Source: Selenomonadaceae bacterium (GTDB lineage Bacteria > Bacillota > Negativicutes > Selenomonadales > Selenomonadaceae). From it: 9,877 nucleotides of DNA. Shown here in pieces: positions 6,492 through 9,877 of this stretch (the stretch's first letter is position 1; each line of letters begins with the position of its first letter). The notes under the pieces are model-generated. The model searched no databases. It had not been told where the DNA came from and worked only from the letters and a program-made list of their open reading frames with translations. The stretch is from assembly GCA_016286075.1 (NCBI GenBank), contig JAEERZ010000062.1:1-9877 (forward strand), read 5' to 3'. A program made the position numbers and the translations under genes.

Positions 6492-6821
6492 TCATTCCAT
6501 GCCGAACCTTTTCCTGATTTTCTTCAGGTTCTTTTCGTGGCGCTCGTTTTCCTTTTGGATGGCGCGGCGGAGTTTTGGCCGATGGTTGCGGTAATGCTTC
6601 CGGATGGCTTCCAGTTCCTTTGCATGGCGCTGGTTCTCGATCTCGACGGCCCTCTCGTAGGTCAGCGGCTCCGGCTGGCCGCCCTTCTGGCGGGGCGGTT
6701 TCTTGGCGGCGGTTTCGTCTTCCTGTGGGGCGGCAAACGCTTCCGGCAGCAGCGCCGCCGCAGGTCCCGTGCAGAGCAGCACCGCGCCCAGGAATGCCGC
6801 CGCGATTTTTTTGCCGTTCAT
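6492..6821 (-). CDS. Small secreted basic protein with two helical repeats
   Basis: A 109-residue protein of no family I recognise. Residues 1-30 form a signal peptide (basic MNGKK, hydrophobic core, cleavage likely at AFA/A). A Pro/Gln/Gly-rich linker follows (32-54), then a strongly basic helical part. The last part consists of two copies of a 29-residue unit: RAVEIENQRHAKELEAIRKH from 57 and a RAIQKENERHEKNLKKIRKR unit from 86, with E-N-x-R-H-x-K-x-L-x-x-I-R-K shared. The mature protein, about 79 residues, is likely exported and could bind an acidic partner such as a polymer or envelope surface; that is inference. The start is supported by GGAGG 7 bases before the ATG. It has its own terminator and a candidate promoter, so it is probably a single-gene unit. 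Confidence 0.75.
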   Translation of the reverse strand: MNGKKIAAAFLGAVLLCTGPAAALLPEAFAAPQEDETAAKKPPRQKGGQPEPLTYERAVEIENQRHAKELEAIRKHYRNHRPKLRRAIQKENERHEKNLKKIRKRFGME

Positions 6822-6851
6822 TATCTCGCCTCCCGCACCTTTCTTGCGCCC

Positions 6852-6881
6852 ATCATATCATATTTTTTCCGCTGCGCGCAA
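6852..6881 (-). promoter_or_regulatory. Possible promoter of the small secreted protein gene
   Basis: On the minus strand TTGCGC (6881-6876), 18 bases, then TATGAT (6857-6852); a second overlapping TATGAT lies at 6862-6857. About 30 bases separate it from the ATG at 6821. The -35 match is modest. Confidence 0.45.
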
Positions 6882-6888
6882 TTTCCTG

Positions 6889-6918
6889 TTAAGATTTTTG
6901 AGAAATTTACGATATAAA
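6889..6918 (+). promoter_or_regulatory. Possible promoter of the DUF6033-like gene
   Basis: TTAAGA (6889-6894), 18 bases, then TATAAA (6913-6918). Transcription from here would give a leader of about 85 bases before the ATG at 7011. It stands back to back with the promoter of the small secreted protein gene. Confidence 0.4.
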
Positions 6919-6931
6919 GATTAAGAGAGGG

Positions 6932-6985
6932 TATCGGCGCTCCTATCGGCGCGCCGACGATATAGCGCGGAAGGGAGTTCCGCGC
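6932..6985 (+). promoter_or_regulatory. Structured leader of the DUF6033-like gene
   Basis: TATCGGCGC is repeated directly at 6932-6940 and 6944-6952 and is followed by a partly complementary GCCGACGATA (6953-6962). Next comes a perfect hairpin: GCGCGGAA (6965-6972), loop GGGAG, TTCCGCGC (6978-6985). No T run follows, so it is not a terminator. The AAAGGAGG ribosome site at 6994-7001 starts 8 bases after the hairpin, so the structure could affect translation or mRNA stability. Confidence 0.5.
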
Positions 6986-7010
6986 GTGCAGTTAAAGGAG
7001 GACGGTCTAT

Positions 7011-7808
7011 ATGGCAAACAACATCAACACCAACTATTCCATGTACCAAAAGACGCTGAGTCAAGTCGGCGGCAAGCGGGACGCGGGACGGAAGAAGGGC
7101 GTCGGCGGAGAGGAGAAAGAGAAAAAACCTTTCGGCGACGATTTCGGCGTGCAGCTTTCCGATGCAGGACTCGCCGCGCTGGAACTGCAGCGCAAGCAGC
7201 AGGCGGAGAACGAGGACGGCGGCGAGACGAGCATCATCTCCGAGGACAAGCTCTCCGACAAGGCGAAGGACTTCCTCGCGAAGCTGCGTGAAAAATACGG
7301 CGACAAATACGATTTCTTCGCGGTGAGCAGCATTGAAGACCCGCGCACCATGGACCTGCAGGGGACGAAGGCGTATTCGGTGCTCCTGACCAACGACGAG
7401 ATCGAGAAGATGGCCAACGACGAGGAATACGCCGAGAAGGTCATGCAGAGGGTCGAATCCGCCGTGGAAATGACGAAGCGGATCGAGGAGAACGGCGAGC
7501 TGGGCGAAGGCGTGCAGTTCAAGCATATTTCCATTTCCTTCGACAGCGACGGCAACATGAAGCTGTTCGCCGAGCTGGAGAAGATGTCCGAGAAGCAGCG
7601 TGAGCGCATGGAAAAGGCGAAAGAAAAGCGCGCCGAGGAAAAAGAGGAGGCCGAGAAGGCGAAAGACAAGGACGATGGGGAAGACGACGATCCCGGCGTC
7701 AAGCGCGTCCGGCTCGAAGCGACCTCCGAGGAAGAGCTTATGGAGAAAATCTTGGGCATCGACTGGGATAAGATCCCGGGCATGAAGAAGGAAGACAAAA
7801 AAGCATAA
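7011..7808 (+). CDS. DUF6033-like charged cytoplasmic protein
   Basis: A 265-residue protein resembling the DUF6033 family, whose function is unknown. No signal peptide or membrane segment is visible. The N-terminus (MANNINTNYSMYQKT) is polar. Residues 50-68 and 80-160 look like the conserved core, including K-L-S-D-K-A-K-D-F-L (80-89), K-Y-D-F-F-A-V (99-105) and G-T-K-A-Y-S-V-L-L-T-N-D-E-I-E-K-M-A (118-135). Residues 172-182 (I-S-I-S-F-D-S-D-G-N-M) form a strand pair. Residues 185-225 are a highly charged Lys/Glu helix, probably a coiled coil, ending in an acidic stretch. The AAAGGAGG ribosome site ends 9 bases before the ATG. It is a single-gene unit closed by a terminator, and neighbours give no functional hint. 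The family call is from memory of the motif pattern and could be wrong; that the gene is real is not in doubt. Confidence 0.8.
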   Translation: MANNINTNYSMYQKTLSQVGGKRDAGRKKGVGGEEKEKKPFGDDFGVQLSDAGLAALELQRKQQAENEDGGETSIISEDKLSDKAKDFLAKLREKYGDKYDFFAVSSIEDPRTMDLQGTKAYSVLLTNDEIEKMANDEEYAEKVMQRVESAVEMTKRIEENGELGEGVQFKHISISFDSDGNMKLFAELEKMSEKQRERMEKAKEKRAEEKEEAEKAKDKDDGEDDDPGVKRVRLEATSEEELMEKILGIDWDKIPGMKKEDKKA

Positions 7809-7819
7809 TCACAAAAAAG

Positions 7820-7856
7820 AAGAGGACGGGCTCGTCAATGAGTCCGTCCTCTTTTT
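7820..7856. terminator. Bidirectional terminator between convergent genes
   Basis: A 10-bp perfect stem (AAGAGGACGG at 7820-7829 with CCGTCCTCTT at 7844-7853), extendable inward through 7834/7839 with two G-U pairs to a 4-base loop. T runs follow on both strands. It ends the DUF6033-like gene and the FtsA-like gene whose stop is at 7866-7868. Confidence 0.85.
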
Positions 7857-7865
7857 GTCGTTATC

Positions 7866-9877
7866 TTATTTCGACGCCTTTTCCTTCTCGATCTGGGCGA
7901 GATAATCGGCCAGGAGACCGTCCTTGCCCGCGGATTTTTTGGCTTCCGGCGCAGGCGATCCGCCTTTCTCTTTTTCGATTTGGGCGAGATAGTCGGCCAG
8001 AAGACCGTCCTTGCCTTCCGATTTTTCCGGCGCCGTTTCCGGCTCGGGCTCGGCAGCTTCGACGCTTTCGCTTTCGGCGGGCGCGGGTTCCTCGGCGGGT
8101 GCCGCCGGCTCTGCGGGAGCGGGAGCCGCGGAAGAAAGCTTCGCGGCTGATTTTGCGGTCACTTTCTCGGAAAGATGGATATCCACGTCGACCTGGTCGC
8201 CGTTCATGATGGGGGTGCTGAAGGTCGCGGGCTTGTCGTTGACCGTGATCGTGACGACCAAGCCGCTGCCTGCCGCCGGAGGCTCGAACCCAACCGCGGC
8301 CAGCACGGCGCTGACGTCGGTGGCGCGCCGCTCGGAAATCTCATATTGCACGCTGCATCCCTCGACGACGAGGGTGTTCGCGGTTGCGGGGCGGCCGTTC
8401 ATTTCCAGCATCACGGTGGCGGAGGGGATTTTCTTTTCCGCGCCGTTGAAATAGACGATGAGGCTCGTATCCCGCTCCTTGAGGCCGAGAACTTCGCCGA
8501 GCTTCGGGTCGTCCGGCAGGATGTATTCGAGACGGTCGCCGTCGTGGACGCTCATGGAAAGCGTCGCCGGCTGGTCGTTCAGGAGAATCTCGGGAATGCA
8601 GGAGAATTGCGTCTCGACGCCGTTCAGCTTGTATTTGATCTTCTTGCCCAGTGGCGGATAGCCGGCCGTTTTCAGCGCTTCGCCGACGCTGAACGTCTCC
8701 TGGCGCTCCACGGAGTCGCCGTCTGCGAGCACCCGCTTGTGGTCGGCGGGTTCCTCGTTGACCAGGAGGCCGGGGGCAAGCTCTTTCTTGTTGCCGTTGA
8801 TGTAAAGGATATACGGCGCCTGATCTTCCATGATGTCCGCCACGGTGACGGTGGGCAGGGACGCTTCCTCGCCCGCGGCGACTTCGAGATGCGCGCCGTC
8901 CTCGATCAGGTCGTCAAGGGAAACGGGCTTCCCGTTCATGGTGACGGTGGGGGCGGAGCCGGACTTGCCGGGGAAGAATTTCATCACGCCGTCCACGAAG
9001 ACGTGGACGCCCACTTCGGGGGCGTTTTCCTGCTTCAGATGGACGCCCGCCGCCAGCAGCGCGTCGGATACGGTCAAATCGCGGAAGTGGAAGAGACGGT
9101 GTTCCTCGCCGGAGATATAAACGGTCTGGAAATGGAGCGTGTTCAGCGACGCGATTTTCAGGATGCCCAGCGGCGTCACCGCGTCGGGCTGCGTCAGTTC
9201 CGGCGGCAAAGCGTTGACGCCGTCTACGGAGTCGGGATGACGGACGGCGACGCGGGGCAGCGGAAGGGCGAGCACTTTCGCGACGAGTTCCGCGAGGTGC
9301 GGCGTCAGTGAACCGCCGCCGACCAAGAGCACCGCCTGCGGTTCCGTGTCGTTCAGCGCCATGATCTGCCGCGAGATGGCCTCGGCGAGGTTCTCGATGG
9401 CGGGCAGGATCGGCGTGAAGACTTCTTCTGCGGTGAGATTGTAGTCCATGCCGAGGATATCGGTGAAAGAAACGTCCTGCCCGTTTGCGGCGTCGCGCTT
9501 GATGCGCTCGGCGACGTTGAAATCCAGCAGGAAGTGCTGGCTGATGGCTTCGGTGATTTCGTCGCCGGCTTGGGGAACCATGCCGTAGGCGATGACGCTG
9601 CCGTTTTTCGTGATGGCCACGTCGGAAGTGCCGGCGCCGATATCCACCAAGACGAGGTTCAAATGGCGCATGGTCGGCGGGATCAATACGTTGATGGCGG
9701 CAATCGGTTCCAACGTGACGGCCTGGAGGCTGAGTCCCGTGGAGACCAGCGCCGAGTCCATGGAGTCGATGACCTGACGGGGAAGGAAGGTGGCGATGAT
9801 GGAGGCCGTGGCCTTCTCGCCCCGCTGCCCGACGAGGGATTTCAGCTGGACGCCGTCCAGCGTATATTTGATGGTGC
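7866..9877 (-). CDS. FtsA/PilM-like actin-fold ATPase with repeat tail, partial
   Basis: The last 669 residues of a protein whose N-terminus lies beyond the right edge; the frame stays open upstream of the Met codon at 9761, so that Met is internal. The actin-like fold shows the phosphate-2 motif V-D-I-G-A-G-T-S-D (9647-9621) and the adenosine motif L-L-V-G-G-G-S-L-T-P (about 9329-9297), as in FtsA, PilM and related ATPases. Actin-fold sequence ends near 9050. A region of about 4.5 copies of a 60-residue repeat follows (8172-9014), each with an N-G or N-D turn, P-A/V-T/S and D-G-D. Then comes an Ala/Pro/Glu-rich linker (8016-8159) and two copies of KDGLLADYLAQIEKEK at the C-terminus. The total is far longer than classical FtsA (about 420), so this is a distinct family and not the divisome FtsA itself. 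It probably acts at the inner face of the membrane, in an envelope or assembly process that cannot be named from the sequence. Confidence 0.82.
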   Translation of the reverse strand, partial: TIKYTLDGVQLKSLVGQRGEKATASIIATFLPRQVIDSMDSALVSTGLSLQAVTLEPIAAINVLIPPTMRHLNLVLVDIGAGTSDVAITKNGSVIAYGMVPQAGDEITEAISQHFLLDFNVAERIKRDAANGQDVSFTDILGMDYNLTAEEVFTPILPAIENLAEAISRQIMALNDTEPQAVLLVGGGSLTPHLAELVAKVLALPLPRVAVRHPDSVDGVNALPPELTQPDAVTPLGILKIASLNTLHFQTVYISGEEHRLFHFRDLTVSDALLAAGVHLKQENAPEVGVHVFVDGVMKFFPGKSGSAPTVTMNGKPVSLDDLIEDGAHLEVAAGEEASLPTVTVADIMEDQAPYILYINGNKKELAPGLLVNEEPADHKRVLADGDSVERQETFSVGEALKTAGYPPLGKKIKYKLNGVETQFSCIPEILLNDQPATLSMSVHDGDRLEYILPDDPKLGEVLGLKERDTSLIVYFNGAEKKIPSATVMLEMNGRPATANTLVVEGCSVQYEISERRATDVSAVLAAVGFEPPAAGSGLVVTITVNDKPATFSTPIMNGDQVDVDIHLSEKVTAKSAAKLSSAAPAPAEPAAPAEEPAPAESESVEAAEPEPETAPEKSEGKDGLLADYLAQIEKEKGGSPAPEAKKSAGKDGLLADYLAQIEKEKASK
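7878..8012 (-). repeat. Duplicated 16-residue C-terminal peptide
   Basis: KDGLLADYLAQIEKEK is encoded at 8012-7965 and again at 7925-7878, 87 bases apart, the second copy followed only by A-S-K and the stop. The two 48-base copies differ at seven bases, all third-codon positions and all silent. The 13 residues between them are a Gly/Ser/Pro/Ala/Lys linker. Confidence 0.95.
8172..9014 (-). repeat. About 4.5 protein-level repeats of 60 residues in the FtsA-like gene
   Basis: The motif N-[GDE]-x-P-[AV]-x(5)-[VIL]-x-[DNE]-G-x-x-[hydrophobic] recurs with starts at about 8936, 8759, 8579, 8399 and 8240, i.e. spacings of 59, 60, 60 and 53 residues. Each unit opens with a strand ending in an N-G or D-G turn, as in ILYINGNKK, YKLNGVETQ and VYFNGAEKK. 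The alternating strands and turns suggest a small beta-rich (possibly beta-grasp) module; that fold is inference. Confidence 0.75.

Noticed and set aside
6759..6821. Possible lipoprotein signal in the small secreted protein (Cys at residue 17)
   Set aside because: The Cys is preceded by V-L-L, which lacks the small residue required in a lipobox, and a normal AFA/A signal peptidase site follows at residue 30.
6921..7526. A 201-codon minus-strand frame opposite the DUF6033-like gene
   Set aside because: Low-complexity Leu/Arg/His composition from the opposite strand; the plus-strand gene has a strong ribosome site and a terminator.
8175..9311. A 378-codon plus-strand frame opposite the FtsA-like gene
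   Set aside because: No domain resemblance or ribosome site; it mirrors the repeat region of the real gene, which is why its composition looks patterned.
9761..9761. Met codon at 9761 as the start of the FtsA-like protein
   Set aside because: No ribosome site precedes it, the frame is open to the window edge, and the actin-fold sequence upstream of it reads as coding, so the gene begins outside the window.

Overview
The window looks like part of the chromosome of an anaerobic Bacillota. A Negativicutes-type relative is my best guess, by inference from gene content and not from any marker gene. Base composition is GC-rich in most genes. Ribosome sites are strong and of GGAGG type, and there are textbook sigma-A promoters and intrinsic terminators. 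Nothing looks like a phage, insertion sequence, CRISPR array, tRNA or rRNA.

Layout, left to right. (1) Minus strand, 1-626: bioY, the biotin-uptake S component, overlaps by one base the start of a thiolase-like gene that leaves the left edge. A strong promoter lies upstream, with a candidate BirA box over its -35. (2) Plus strand, 802-3041: a 91-residue unknown protein is translationally coupled to a full-length but divergent NAD-dependent DNA ligase, closed by a terminator. (3) Plus strand, 3245-4534: a visibly less GC-rich AAA ATPase with a DUF4143 C-terminus. Three 23-bp tandem repeats stop three bases before the -35 of its promoter. (4) Minus strand, 4629-6253: a two-gene unit of a PaaI-type hotdog thioesterase and a DacF/PBP5-type D-Ala-D-Ala carboxypeptidase with a TTG start, sharing one promoter. 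A bidirectional terminator separates it from region 3. (5) Minus strand, 6492-6821: a small secreted basic protein built from two 29-residue helical repeats. (6) Plus strand, 7011-7808: a charged DUF6033-like protein with a structured leader. (7) Minus strand, 7866 to the right edge: the C-terminal 669 residues of an FtsA/PilM-like actin-fold ATPase. Its fold is followed by about 4.5 copies of a 60-residue repeat, an Ala/Pro/Glu linker and two identical 16-residue peptides at the C-terminus.

The units look independently transcribed, each with its own promoter or terminator. Envelope and division themes recur: the carboxypeptidase, the secreted protein and the FtsA-like ATPase. The least conventional parts are the repeat-flanked DUF4143 ATPase, the ligase with its coupled small partner, and the repeat architecture and duplicated tail peptide of the FtsA-like protein.
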